From NCBI GenBank assembly GCA_964388575.1, contig CAYMAZ010000002.1, positions 62,001-126,000 of the forward strand: a stretch of DNA of 64,000 nucleotides. The letters run 5' to 3'. The stretch is from CAYMAZ01 sp964388575. Lineage in GTDB: Bacteria; Bacteroidota; Bacteroidia; Bacteroidales; DTU049. Shown one piece after another: positions 18,854 through 29,100 of this stretch (its first letter is position 1; every line of letters starts with the position of its first letter). Below the pieces are notes generated by a model. That model was not told the origin of the DNA. It did no database searches and worked only from the letters and a program-made list of their open reading frames with translations. The position numbers and the translations under genes were made by a program.

Positions 18854-18877
18854 TCAATTCACAAAAAAACCACAATT

Positions 18878-20047
18878 ATGCTTGTAGTGAAATCAGCTAT
18901 TAAAAATCTTAGTAGAGCCGGACTAAAAACCTTGCTCAATGTGAGTGTGTTATCCATTACATTTGTTATTATTTTGTTTTACAACGGAATGCTGGACGGG
19001 TGGAACAGGCAGGCAATAAACGATTCCCGAGAATGGGAAACGGGATACGGACAATTATGGCATCCACTATATGATCCTTATGACCCCTATTCTTTTCAGG
19101 ATGCTCATGCATCCATGAATGATCAGATCATTCAAAATATTGATTCAGGATTGCTGACACCAGTTCTGGTTTCTCAGGCCACAGCCTATCCCGGAAACAG
19201 ACTTGTCAATGTGATCTTAAAAGGAATCCGGAAAGATCAGAATGTAATTGCCATAGAGGGAAAATATCTTGATACTGAAAATGATCTGACACATATAATG
19301 ATTGGAAAACGAATGGCAGCTGCTGCAAACATCGGACTGAACGATCGGTTTCTTTTAAGATGGCGCGACAAAAACGGCACCTTCGATGCAAAAGAAGTGC
19401 AGGTAGCTCATATTTTTGAAACCAATGTTCCTACAACAGATCAGGGAATTATTTGGATTGATATTGAAATACTTCAGGAAATGTTCGGACTTGATAATGA
19501 GGCATCATATCTGATCGCTTCTGAAAAGTATTCCAATGGGAACATAGCTGAATGGCAGTTTAAAGATAACAGTTATCTGAATCGTGATCTGGAAACAGTG
19601 ATGCAAACAAAAAAGGGAGGTGCAAGAATTGTTTATTTGCTTTTGTTAGCCATTGCTCTGCTGGCAATTTTCGACACTCAGGTTTTGTCAATCTTCAGAA
19701 GACAAAGGGAAATCGGGACTTTGATAGCAATGGGAATGACACGGTTTCAGGTTGTGCGTATTTTTACCTTTGAAGGCACTGCCCACAGCATTCTCGCACT
19801 GCTGTTGAGCCTGATCTGGGGAGTCCCTTTTCTCTGGATGATGCAAAAATATGGAATTCCTCTCCCATCCAATGTCGATGATGCAGGTCTTCCTATAAGT
19901 GAGAAAATAATACCATATTACGGAATAGGTATGATCTTATCAACAGTGATACTGGTTACGCTCACATCCCTGATTGTCAGCTATCTTCCATCCAGAAAAA
20001 TTTCACGTATGAAACCCACAGAAGCAATTAAAGGAAAATTACAATGA
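18878..20047 (+). CDS. FtsX-like ABC transporter permease (first of two)
   Basis: A 389-residue permease of the LolC/E-MacB type. One membrane helix near the N-terminus (about 17-38) is followed by a large periplasmic domain (40-245) and three C-terminal helices. The FtsX core (LLLLAIALLAIFDTQVLSIFRRQREIGTLIAMGMTR) is around residues 250-290. It starts 24 bases after the ATPase gene and overlaps the next permease gene by 4 bases. It probably forms a heterodimer with that neighbour. The substrate is unknown; lipoprotein or lipid extraction from the inner membrane is the common role of this type. Confidence 0.88.
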   Translation: MLVVKSAIKNLSRAGLKTLLNVSVLSITFVIILFYNGMLDGWNRQAINDSREWETGYGQLWHPLYDPYDPYSFQDAHASMNDQIIQNIDSGLLTPVLVSQATAYPGNRLVNVILKGIRKDQNVIAIEGKYLDTENDLTHIMIGKRMAAAANIGLNDRFLLRWRDKNGTFDAKEVQVAHIFETNVPTTDQGIIWIDIEILQEMFGLDNEASYLIASEKYSNGNIAEWQFKDNSYLNRDLETVMQTKKGGARIVYLLLLAIALLAIFDTQVLSIFRRQREIGTLIAMGMTRFQVVRIFTFEGTAHSILALLLSLIWGVPFLWMMQKYGIPLPSNVDDAGLPISEKIIPYYGIGMILSTVILVTLTSLIVSYLPSRKISRMKPTEAIKGKLQ

Positions 20048-21318
20048 AAAAGTTTTTATTCAAAGGTATTCTGAGAGACAGAAGCAGAAGCAGACTTCCA
20101 ATAATCGTTGTTAGTTTGGGTGTCATTCTTACTGTTATTCTGCACACATGGTTAAACGGCATTATGGGTGATTCGATTGAACTAGGTGCATCATTTCATA
20201 CTGGCCATGTAAAAATCATGACTCAGGCATATGCCCATGAAGCTGAACAACTGCCCAACGATCTTGCGCTGATGGAAACCAGCGAATTAATGAAACAACT
20301 GAAGCAACAATTTCCCGATCTGGATTGGGCTGAGAGGATTCGATTTGGTATCATCATTGATTTTCCTGACGAGAACTGGGAAACAAGGGCACAGGGTCCT
20401 GCAACAGGATGGGCAGTAGATCTTTTAAGTAAAAAGTCAAATGAGACTGAAAGATTACAGATCGAACAGTCTCTTATTTCCGGTAGTTTACCCGATGAAC
20501 CAGGTGAAGCTCTGATAAGTCATGATTTCTCTCTGAAGATGAATGCAAAACCTGGAGACACTTTTACAATTATGGGATCAACCATGGAAGGGAGCATGGC
20601 CTTTAAAAATCTGAAAATAGCAGGAACAATACAATTTGGAAGTGCTGCCCTTGACCGCGGTGCAATTATTATGGACATTTCTGATGCCCGAGATGCTTTT
20701 GAAATGGAAAATGCAAGCGGAGAAATACTTGGTTTTTTTAAAAAGGGGGTCTACAATCATGATAAATCAATTCTGATAAAAAAACGCTTCAACAAAGAAT
20801 TTATGAATCCCGAAGATGAGTTTTCTCCAATGATGCTGACACTTCTTGATCAGGAAGGAATGGCAGAAATGTATTCGTATTCTCAAATAATTGGTGGAAT
20901 GATGGTCGTGATTTTCGTTCTTGCTATGTCTCTGGTTCTCTGGAATGCAGGACTGCTGGGCGGGTTGAGGCGATATAAGGAGTTCGGGATAAGACTTGCT
21001 TTGGGTGAAAGTAAATCACATATATTCAGAAGTTTGATCACAGAAGGGTTCATCATTGGTCTGATTGGATCATTGATCGGGACTGCTGTTGGTGTTGCCT
21101 TTGCATATTATGTTCAAAATGTTGGTATCAACATCGGAAACATGATGAAAAATACGTCCATGCTCATTCCATCTGTTGTAAGGACAAATGTAACTTATAC
21201 AACATGGATCATTGGGTTTTTACCCGGCCTGTTGTCAATGATTCTTGGAAATACATTGGCGGGACTTGGTATTTTTAAAAGAAAAACAGCTCAACTTATT
21301 AAAGAACTTGAAGTTTAA
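20044..21318 (+). CDS. FtsX-like ABC transporter permease (second of two)
   Basis: A 424-residue permease with the same topology as its upstream neighbour: an N-terminal helix, a periplasmic MacB-PCD-like domain, and three C-terminal helices with FtsX core LWNAGLLGGLRRYKEFGIRLALG near residue 300. The 4-base ATGA overlap with the preceding gene indicates coupled translation of a heterodimeric permease. It is followed after 12 bases by a LolA-like protein gene. Confidence 0.88.
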   Translation: MKKFLFKGILRDRSRSRLPIIVVSLGVILTVILHTWLNGIMGDSIELGASFHTGHVKIMTQAYAHEAEQLPNDLALMETSELMKQLKQQFPDLDWAERIRFGIIIDFPDENWETRAQGPATGWAVDLLSKKSNETERLQIEQSLISGSLPDEPGEALISHDFSLKMNAKPGDTFTIMGSTMEGSMAFKNLKIAGTIQFGSAALDRGAIIMDISDARDAFEMENASGEILGFFKKGVYNHDKSILIKKRFNKEFMNPEDEFSPMMLTLLDQEGMAEMYSYSQIIGGMMVVIFVLAMSLVLWNAGLLGGLRRYKEFGIRLALGESKSHIFRSLITEGFIIGLIGSLIGTAVGVAFAYYVQNVGINIGNMMKNTSMLIPSVVRTNVTYTTWIIGFLPGLLSMILGNTLAGLGIFKRKTAQLIKELEV

Positions 21319-21330
21319 AACAAAAATATT

Positions 21331-22068
21331 ATGAAAACATCAATTTTTATCTTCTTCATCTGCATGTCTTTCTCAATTGTTGAGGCTCAAAACGATGCAA
21401 TGTTGATTTTGAAGAAAATGGACGACAATATGACCTCCGACACCCGTGTTATGGAGTCTGAAATGACAATTCACGGAAAACGGAGAACCAAAGTTATAAC
21501 AGCCAGAACCTGGTCTCAGGGATTTAACAAATCATTTACTGAATACCTGTCACCTGCTGCTGATTTGGGGACAAAAATGCTGAAACTTGAAAATCAACTT
21601 TGGATATACACCCCGGAGACAGACCGAATTATTCAGATATCAGGGCATATGCTCAGACAGTCTATAATGGGATCTGACCTTTCTTATGAAGATATGATGG
21701 AAACCCGCAAACTGACAGACATCTACAATGCTGTAATCACCGGAAAAGAATCCTTGAATAATCGTCCGGCAACAATCCTGGAACTGACAGCCAAAGTCAG
21801 CGATTTGGCTTATGATAAACAAAAAATATGGATTGATGATGAACGGTTTATTCCACTAAAACAGGAACTTTATGCAAAAAGCGGACAACTACTTAAACGT
21901 ATTGAATTTAGTGATGTAACTAAAATTCAGAACAGGTGGTATCCAAGGACAATTCGATATAAAGATGTACTGAAAGACGGAAACGGGACAGAATACAAAG
22001 TCACAAAGATTGAGTTTGACAAAAAAATTGATCCGATGATCTTTAATAAAGCGAACCTCAGGAAATAA
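21331..22068 (+). CDS. LolA-like outer-membrane lipoprotein-sorting protein
   Basis: A 245-residue secreted protein with a signal peptide ending near VEAQ (residue 20). It is followed by the unclosed-barrel fold of the LolA-like family (TRTWSQGFNKSFTEYLSPA-type segment and LENQLWIYTPETDRI near residue 90). Proteins of this family carry hydrophobic cargo through the periplasm and are often encoded next to ABC or RND exporters. Here it is the last gene of tetR-barrel-ATPase-FtsX-FtsX-LolA-like. It differs from canonical LolA in being longer and in this operon context. The cargo is inferred, not shown. Confidence 0.82.
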   Translation: MKTSIFIFFICMSFSIVEAQNDAMLILKKMDDNMTSDTRVMESEMTIHGKRRTKVITARTWSQGFNKSFTEYLSPAADLGTKMLKLENQLWIYTPETDRIIQISGHMLRQSIMGSDLSYEDMMETRKLTDIYNAVITGKESLNNRPATILELTAKVSDLAYDKQKIWIDDERFIPLKQELYAKSGQLLKRIEFSDVTKIQNRWYPRTIRYKDVLKDGNGTEYKVTKIEFDKKIDPMIFNKANLRK

Positions 22069-22097
22069 ATGAAAAGATATTTGTGTAATTTTGATTC

Positions 22098-25058
22098 ATG
22101 AATTCACATATACCGGATAAAAAAATTCGTCTTATAATCTTTTCCCTGATTATTATTCTTGTTTGTGCTTCAGCATATTTCTGTATGTTTCAGAGAATTG
22201 ACAAGTCCGAAAATTCTCAATTTATCTACTCCGTTCCTGAATACAAAATCGATTCCGTTTTGAACTGCTTGACAGAAACCGAAAAAATCGGACTATTGCT
22301 ATTTCTTAAGGCTGATATCACTGACAGTTCGGATTACTCCAACATCATTGATTTAAGTAAAACATACTGTATCAGTTCCTGGTTCTTATCTGCCCCAACA
22401 TTCAGCTACCACAAGCAGCTTTCTGACGCACTGTTCAGCTCCTGTCAGGCTCCTGGCACATATTCAGTTTTCTGGGACTGGAGTACTCCTGATGCAGGGC
22501 AGTTGCCACCATTTCATCTGATGTCCGGTATCTCTGACACTACGTTTTTCAACAATTTTTCTGAAACTTATTCTCAATTGCTTCATAATTACGGCATTAA
22601 CAGTATTGTATTACCTCAGATATTTAAAGACACCCTGACTTCTCTTCCTTTACTTGTTCATTTAAATAAACTAATATCAAACTCTGAACTAATTTTTCAA
22701 ACCAGGTATTTCAGTGGCATTTCAATTATTTTAAACACAACATCTGTTCCAGCTGTATTCAAAGACACCATCATTCCCTTTCCCGGTAATGAACTGTATA
22801 GTGACATTGCTCAAAATTTGGGACTGTCTGTGATATCAAATCATAATGAATGTGTGTCAACAAACTTCTTTAATGTATTCACCTTACAGAATCCGGATGA
22901 AATTAAGGATTTTATTACCTCGTCATTTAACATGTTGTGTGTGAATCCTGAAAAAACTGAAGAAGTCTTTCATCTTCTACTGAAACACTATCGAAGCAAT
23001 AAGTACAAAGATTCAATTGAAAAAAAAATGAAACAAATCATTGGAGCGAAGTTGTTTCAAAATGAGTCGAAAAGCCATATCAGTAAACACCTTGTAACAG
23101 CAGAATCTACACTTTGGAGTACTGTACTCATGCAATTTCCAGAGAAAATTGCATGCCTACTGAAAAATCAGAATCAAACACTCCCCCTGTCGCAATTCAA
23201 AGCACATATTTTTGTTGCAAATAAACTCCATATCCCTGTTTTTCACTCAGTCATGAAATCTGTTTTTCCGGAATATAGATACACCATGAGTCTAACAGAC
23301 TCTCTGACAACTTCGGATTTGATCAGTAGAGCTGATAACCATATTACAACAATTTTCATACAGGACAAAAACAACAGATTTCATTTTGATATGAATGTTT
23401 TCAACAGTCTTGCAAAAAAACCAGAAATAATTCTCATTGATTTCTCTGACGAATTATCCAATAATATCGAATCTATGTTTAGGAGCATTCTTATTATGAA
23501 ACACAATTCCGTATGGTTTCAGCAGACTGCTGCCGGAGTTCTGTCTGGCACAACCAATGTATCAGGCCTCCTTAATTCTTATAATACACAAACCCCATTC
23601 AAAACTTCCGAAACATATCGTCCAATCAGGCTCAAATACTCTTATCCGGAAGATACAGGTCTGAACGGTGAATATCTGAATAATACACTTGATTCAATGA
23701 TTCAAGATGCAATTACTAGAAGGGCGTTTCCCGGATGCCAGGTTTTTGGAGCAAAAGATGGAAAAATCATTTTCAACAAAACATATGGTCATCATACATA
23801 TGAAAAAAAACAAACGGTTCAAGCAACAGACATGTATGATGTTGCCTCTGTCACAAAAATTGCGGCAGCAACAATTGCTGCCATGATTATGTATGAAAAG
23901 GGGAAACTATCTCTCAATGAAACCATGAAAAGATATTTCAGAGACACTGAGATTAATTATACCCGGATTAAACCTGATACAAACATCATTTCAGACACAA
24001 TCAATCTGAATATCATCAGCCTTGAAAAATTAATCAAAGAAAAAAAACTGTCAAAAGATACGTTCAGAATTCAGGACACTTTGCTTGTTACAATTGACAG
24101 CATTTTCTCAAAAGCGACACCATTGCTGAACATTTTTAATGTTCCAATAAAAAACATGCTCATGCATTATTCCGGTATCGCTCCTACACTTCCAATTTTA
24201 CCATTTATTCAGGTAAAAAAATATTATCTAAAAAATAAAGGATTGACTGAAGATGACAGTCTTGCCAAAGCAATCACTTTCAGGGAAATATGGGAGATTT
24301 ATTACACAAAAACACGGACAGATTCCAGTAAAACTCAGGTAGCAGATGGAATATATCTAAAAAATCGCTGGGTAGACACTCTGTGGCAACGCACTAAAGA
24401 AGTTGGCGTTTCAGGAAAAAAATACAGTCAGTACACTGATCTGAATATGATACTGTTACAAATGACCATTGATTCCATTAACAAATCGAACCTGTATCAG
24501 TATCTGAAAAAGGAAATCTACGAACCACTGGGACTTCTGAACACAATGTACAAGCCTCTGGATCACAATGTTTCCAGGAGCAGGATTGTTCCAACAGAGT
24601 ATGATATAAACTGGAGAAAGCAGTTACTTCACGGACATGTACATGATCCATCGGCAGCTCTCCTTGGCGGAATTTCAGGGAATGCGGGGCTTTTTTCCAG
24701 TGCATTGGATCTGGGAATACTTTTCCAAATGTTACTCAATGGAGGAACATATGCAGGCAGACGTTTCCTGTCAGATAAAACAATCGCACTTTTCACTAAA
24801 ACAAATCCCGAAACCGGGAGAGGACTCGGGTTTGACAAATATTCATTAAGGAATGTTGTTGCACCATCAGCATCAAGAAATACATACGGACATACAGGTT
24901 TTACAGGATGTTGTGTTTGGATTGACCCTGACTATAAGCTCGTTTTTGTTTTTCTGTCAAACAGAGTGCATCCGAGCATCAAGAATCATAAGATCAACAC
25001 CCTGAAAATCAGACAAAAAGCGCATCAGGCATTTTATGATGCTGAAATTAAACCATAA
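22098..25058 (+). CDS. degenerate GH3 domain fused to beta-lactamase-fold serine hydrolase
   Basis: A 986-residue envelope protein with an N-terminal membrane anchor or signal (about 10-32). Residues 45-500 follow the outline of a GH3 beta-N-acetylglucosaminidase, but the GH3 catalytic motif (KHFPGHGDT type) is absent. From about residue 540 a class C-like serine hydrolase begins, with S584-V-T-K587 (nucleophile Ser and base Lys), Y779-T-D781 and H932-T-G934. The GH3-beta-lactamase fusion is a known Bacteroidota architecture thought to act on peptidoglycan; here only the hydrolase half appears active. A TAnnTTTG-like sequence at 22086-22093 lies only 4 bases before the ATG. The gene starts 29 bases after the LolA-like gene. 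Confidence 0.82.
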   Translation: MNSHIPDKKIRLIIFSLIIILVCASAYFCMFQRIDKSENSQFIYSVPEYKIDSVLNCLTETEKIGLLLFLKADITDSSDYSNIIDLSKTYCISSWFLSAPTFSYHKQLSDALFSSCQAPGTYSVFWDWSTPDAGQLPPFHLMSGISDTTFFNNFSETYSQLLHNYGINSIVLPQIFKDTLTSLPLLVHLNKLISNSELIFQTRYFSGISIILNTTSVPAVFKDTIIPFPGNELYSDIAQNLGLSVISNHNECVSTNFFNVFTLQNPDEIKDFITSSFNMLCVNPEKTEEVFHLLLKHYRSNKYKDSIEKKMKQIIGAKLFQNESKSHISKHLVTAESTLWSTVLMQFPEKIACLLKNQNQTLPLSQFKAHIFVANKLHIPVFHSVMKSVFPEYRYTMSLTDSLTTSDLISRADNHITTIFIQDKNNRFHFDMNVFNSLAKKPEIILIDFSDELSNNIESMFRSILIMKHNSVWFQQTAAGVLSGTTNVSGLLNSYNTQTPFKTSETYRPIRLKYSYPEDTGLNGEYLNNTLDSMIQDAITRRAFPGCQVFGAKDGKIIFNKTYGHHTYEKKQTVQATDMYDVASVTKIAAATIAAMIMYEKGKLSLNETMKRYFRDTEINYTRIKPDTNIISDTINLNIISLEKLIKEKKLSKDTFRIQDTLLVTIDSIFSKATPLLNIFNVPIKNMLMHYSGIAPTLPILPFIQVKKYYLKNKGLTEDDSLAKAITFREIWEIYYTKTRTDSSKTQVADGIYLKNRWVDTLWQRTKEVGVSGKKYSQYTDLNMILLQMTIDSINKSNLYQYLKKEIYEPLGLLNTMYKPLDHNVSRSRIVPTEYDINWRKQLLHGHVHDPSAALLGGISGNAGLFSSALDLGILFQMLLNGGTYAGRRFLSDKTIALFTKTNPETGRGLGFDKYSLRNVVAPSASRNTYGHTGFTGCCVWIDPDYKLVFVFLSNRVHPSIKNHKINTLKIRQKAHQAFYDAEIKP

Positions 25059-25096
25059 GTCATTTTTTTTGATTGAATTCACATGAACAGAATCAC

Positions 25097-25813
25097 ATGA
25101 ACACAAAAAATCTATATAATACAATAGTTGAATACTGCAGCAAAAATCAAAATCCAGCAAATGTTATAAAATATTCAAAATACTTCAGAAGCGGTTATGA
25201 CGCCTGGGGGTTAAGTCAGAAACAGATCACTGATTTCACAAAGGAACTTTTAAAAAATCCTAAAGTCAATCTGCAACTGACATTTGAAACCATGCCCTTG
25301 TTAATGGAAAGCGGCAAGTATGAAGAAACTTCCATCGGCTTGCTTCTGGTCAATGGGATGAATACGCAATTCTCAGATCAAACACTATCAGAGATCAGCA
25401 AATTGTTTAGTTTTGGAATTTCCAACTGGGCTCATGCCGATACATTGGGAATGTGGATTCTTCCTACAATCATAAAAATGAAATTAACAACTGAAGATGA
25501 TATGATTCCATGGGTAAAGTCAGCAAACAGTTTTCAAAGAAGATGTGTTCCTGTTACATTCATTAAGTCTTTAAAAAAAATCGATTCACCCAAACATCTA
25601 TTTGCAATTATTAACCCATTAATGAATGACAGGGCTCGTGAAGTTCAGCAAGGAACCGGATGGTTTCTACGTGAGTCATGGAAAATGTTTCCAACAGAAA
25701 CTGAGTTGTTCCTTAACAGACATAAAAACACTTCCCCCAGACTGATTTTTCAATATGCCTGTGAGAAAATGCTAAAAAGTGACAGAATAAATTTCAGAAA
25801 ACAAATACAATAA
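25097..25813 (+). CDS. DNA alkylation repair protein (AlkD-like HEAT-repeat protein)
   Basis: A 238-residue all-helical protein matching the AlkD-like family, whose HEAT-like repeats wrap DNA and excise N3- or N7-alkylated bases. Recognisable segments are GYDAWGLSQKQ near residue 35, ISNWAHADTLGMWILP near 115 and NSFQRRCVPVTFIKSLK near 150. The ATG at 25097 is preferred over the TTG at 25073. The gene follows the serine hydrolase gene by 38 bases on the same strand. Many relatives of this type lack proof of glycosylase activity, so the name describes the family, not a tested function. Confidence 0.8.
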   Translation: MNTKNLYNTIVEYCSKNQNPANVIKYSKYFRSGYDAWGLSQKQITDFTKELLKNPKVNLQLTFETMPLLMESGKYEETSIGLLLVNGMNTQFSDQTLSEISKLFSFGISNWAHADTLGMWILPTIIKMKLTTEDDMIPWVKSANSFQRRCVPVTFIKSLKKIDSPKHLFAIINPLMNDRAREVQQGTGWFLRESWKMFPTETELFLNRHKNTSPRLIFQYACEKMLKSDRINFRKQIQ

Positions 25814-25984
25814 TTTACTCTTTTTCAAAATGATGACTGTATCTTGAATTTATCTGGTAAATTCATTAATTTATTATAGTCTATAAAAGCCAAATATTTT
25901 AATTAAAAATATGCAATTTTAGTATATATAAATAAATCATCCTGTCATTCCCGAATTGAATTCTGTCGTATTTTTTTTGAGCTA

Positions 25985-26017
25985 TTTGTTATACTGAACT
26001 GAGTGTATCTATTTTTG
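25985..26017 (+). promoter_or_regulatory. Bacteroidota promoter with both boxes, for the hybrid kinase
   Basis: TTTG at 25985-25988 and TATTTTTG at 26010-26017, separated by 21 bases, match the -33 TTTG and -7 TAnnTTTG consensus. It gives a leader of roughly 80 bases before the kinase ATG at 26105. The rest of the 290-base intergenic region is AT-rich with nothing else recognisable. Confidence 0.6.
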
Positions 26018-26104
26018 TAAAAAAATTAAATGGATTTATCCAGTTTTATAAAATGATTTAAAAAATCTAAGAACCCGTTTTTTTAAAGATGTTGAAATTA
26101 ATGT

Positions 26105-29100
26105 ATGAATGATAAACTTTACAAGACAATAATCAAACATATTTACGACTCACCATATATTGAATTTGCTCTTTTCAATACTGGTCCGGTTGTAACTGTC
26201 ATATGGGGGATAAATGACCATTGGCCTGTCTTGCAGGTTTCTGACAATGTTAGAGACATTACAGGCTACTCAAAAAGCGACTTAATCAATTATTCCCTTG
26301 ACTTCTTCTCAATTATTCATCCGGATGATCTGGAAAGAATTAAGAATGAAGTCAATGATTGTTATGAGAAAAACGTAGACCTGTTTATTCAAAGCTACAG
26401 GCTCAAATTAAAAAACGATCAATATCGTTGGTTTTTGGATGTCAAAAGAATCATCCGAAATGAATCGGGAGAACTGGTATTCATTGTTGGATATCTTATT
26501 GATCAGATGTACGACAAGGAAAACCAGAAAAATTTCCTGAACAATCTTCAGCATTTTACAAACGGTGATATGTGGCTAAGCAGCCAATCAATGAACATCA
26601 CAGATGTAGTATTTGCAGCTGACCTGAATTTCAATCTAACGTATATCAGTTCGTCCATAGAAAACATGACCGGGTTTTCACCTGAAGAATTAATTAACAC
26701 ATCACTTTACGAAATACTCACTGAACAATCTGCTACTGAAATGCATGCTTTTCTTCAAGAGGAAATTCAGAAAGAGCAGGACCCTGAAGCAGAAAAAATC
26801 CAGACAAAGATCATTGAATCAGAAATTAACAACAAGAATGGTTCAGTTGAAGATATTGCCTTAACAATTTCCTTCTTAAAAGATCATAATGGGCATCCAA
26901 ATGGGTTACAAGGCGTCATAAGAAACATAACTGACCGGAAGAAGGCAGAAGCAATGTTGAAAAGTACCAATGAAATGCTTCAGCTGATCATGAACAACAT
27001 TCCACAATTCATTTTCTGGAAAGACACAAACTCTGTATACCTTGGTTGTAATGAGAATTTTGCTGTTGTAGCCGGAATTCAGTCACCTGATGAAATTACA
27101 GGAAAAACCGACTATGAACTTTCATGGAGAAAAGAAGAGGCTGATTTTTTTGTTGAGTGCGACCAAAGAATCATGAGTTCGGGAATTGCAGAATATAATA
27201 TTATTGAACCTCAGTTACAATCAAACGGAAAACAGGCCTGGCTCAAAACAAACAAGATTCCCCTCTTTAACAATTCAGGAGAGGTGATTGGTATTCTGGG
27301 GACATATGAAGACATCACTGAAAAAAAAATCATTGAAGATCAAACAATTGAGAGGGAAAAGCGTGTTACTCAGCAAAAAACTGCAATTGCTCAATTGGCA
27401 CTTGATCAGTCTCTCCATTCGGGTGATGTTCAGGTTGCTCTTGAATATATAACAAAAATCGTTTCCGAATCACTGCAAATAGAAAGAATCAGCATATGGA
27501 AACTTGCAGATAAAAATTCGAAACTTCAATGTCTGAAAATGTATGAATTAAAAAGCAAAACATTTAACGGACGTGAATCACTCAAAACAAACGACTTTCC
27601 AAAATATTTTGAAACACTGAAGAATGAGAGTCTGATCAGTGCTGAAGACGCACAACACGACGAACGTACTTCAGAGCTAACTTCATTATATCTTGAACCA
27701 AACAGAATCACTTCAATACTGGATGCTGGCATTCTCATAGAAGGGAACCTTGTAGGTGTTGTATGTTGTGAGCACACTGGTGTTAAAAGAAAATGGCACA
27801 ATGATGAAGAGTCTTTTCTAAGTACAGTTGCCGCAATAACAGCCCAGTTGCTCATCAATGCTGAAAAAAAATGCACGGCACATCGCTTACTGGAAAGTGA
27901 GGAGAACCTGAAAATTACATTAAATTCAATTGGAGACGGCGTCATCGCAACCGATATTGACGGAATTATTACAAAAATCAATCCTGTTGCTCAGATTCTC
28001 ACCGGTTGGAATATTGATGAAGCAACCGGAAAACAACTTACAGAAGTTTTCAACATTTTCAATATCAGGACAGGTGAGAAAATTGAAAACCCCATCAACC
28101 GTGTTTTTGAAACCGGAGAAATTGTCGAATTAAACAATAACACACTTCTGATCTCCAAAAATCAAAAAAAATATCATATTGCAGACAGTGCTGCACCCAT
28201 GAAAAATGCTTACGGGGAAATTGTTGGTGTTGTCATCGTTTTCAGAGATATCACTCAGGAACATGAAGCGACTCAAGCACTTGCTGATTCTGAAAAAAAG
28301 TACAGAGAGCTCTACCAAAACCTGAATGAAGGGACAGCATCCTCATCATTGGATGGAAAAATTCTTGAATTTAATGTAGCTTTTCAGATGATGATCGGCT
28401 TCCAGGCTGAAGAAATAAAAAATCTATCATTTTATGATTTCACACCAGAAAAATGGCATGAATTTGAAAAGAAAATTATCAATGAACAAGTTCTAATACG
28501 TGGCTTTTCTGATACTTATGAAAAAGAACTTGTCAGAAAAGACGGAACCGTTTTTCCAGTAGAAATAACGACCTACCTTACCAAAGATCAGGACAACAAT
28601 CCCGTTGGGTACTGGGGTCTTGTCCGTGATATTACAGAAAGAAAAAAAGCAGAAAAATCAACTCTTCTAAATTTCAAACGCTCTCAGATTCTCTTGCAGC
28701 TTGGACAGATGACAGATGCAACACTCAAAGAAATTACAAACTTCACTGTCGAAAATGCCGTTGAAATTACTGAAAGTCAAATCGGATACCTTGCCTTTTT
28801 AAATGAAGATGAAACTGTGTTGTCAATGTATGCATGGTCTGAAGCTGCTATGCAGGAATGCGCAGTCACTGATAAACAAATCGAATTCCCAGTCTGTGAA
28901 ACCGGATTATGGGGTGAAGTTGTGAGACAAAGAAAACCCATGATCACAAACAACTTTACAGCTGAAAATCATTTTAAAAAAGGGATGCCTGAAGGACATA
29001 TACAAGTCAAAAGACACATGAATATTCCTGTTTTTAGTGGTGATAAAATTGTTATGGTGGCTGGTGTTGGAAACAAGGAATCTGATTACAATGACAATGA

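Noticed and set aside
27526..27981. Minus-strand open frame of 151 codons
   Set aside because: Antisense of the GAF/PAS part of the hybrid kinase; the low-complexity composition (Ser/Phe/Ile rich) is typical of a shadow frame.
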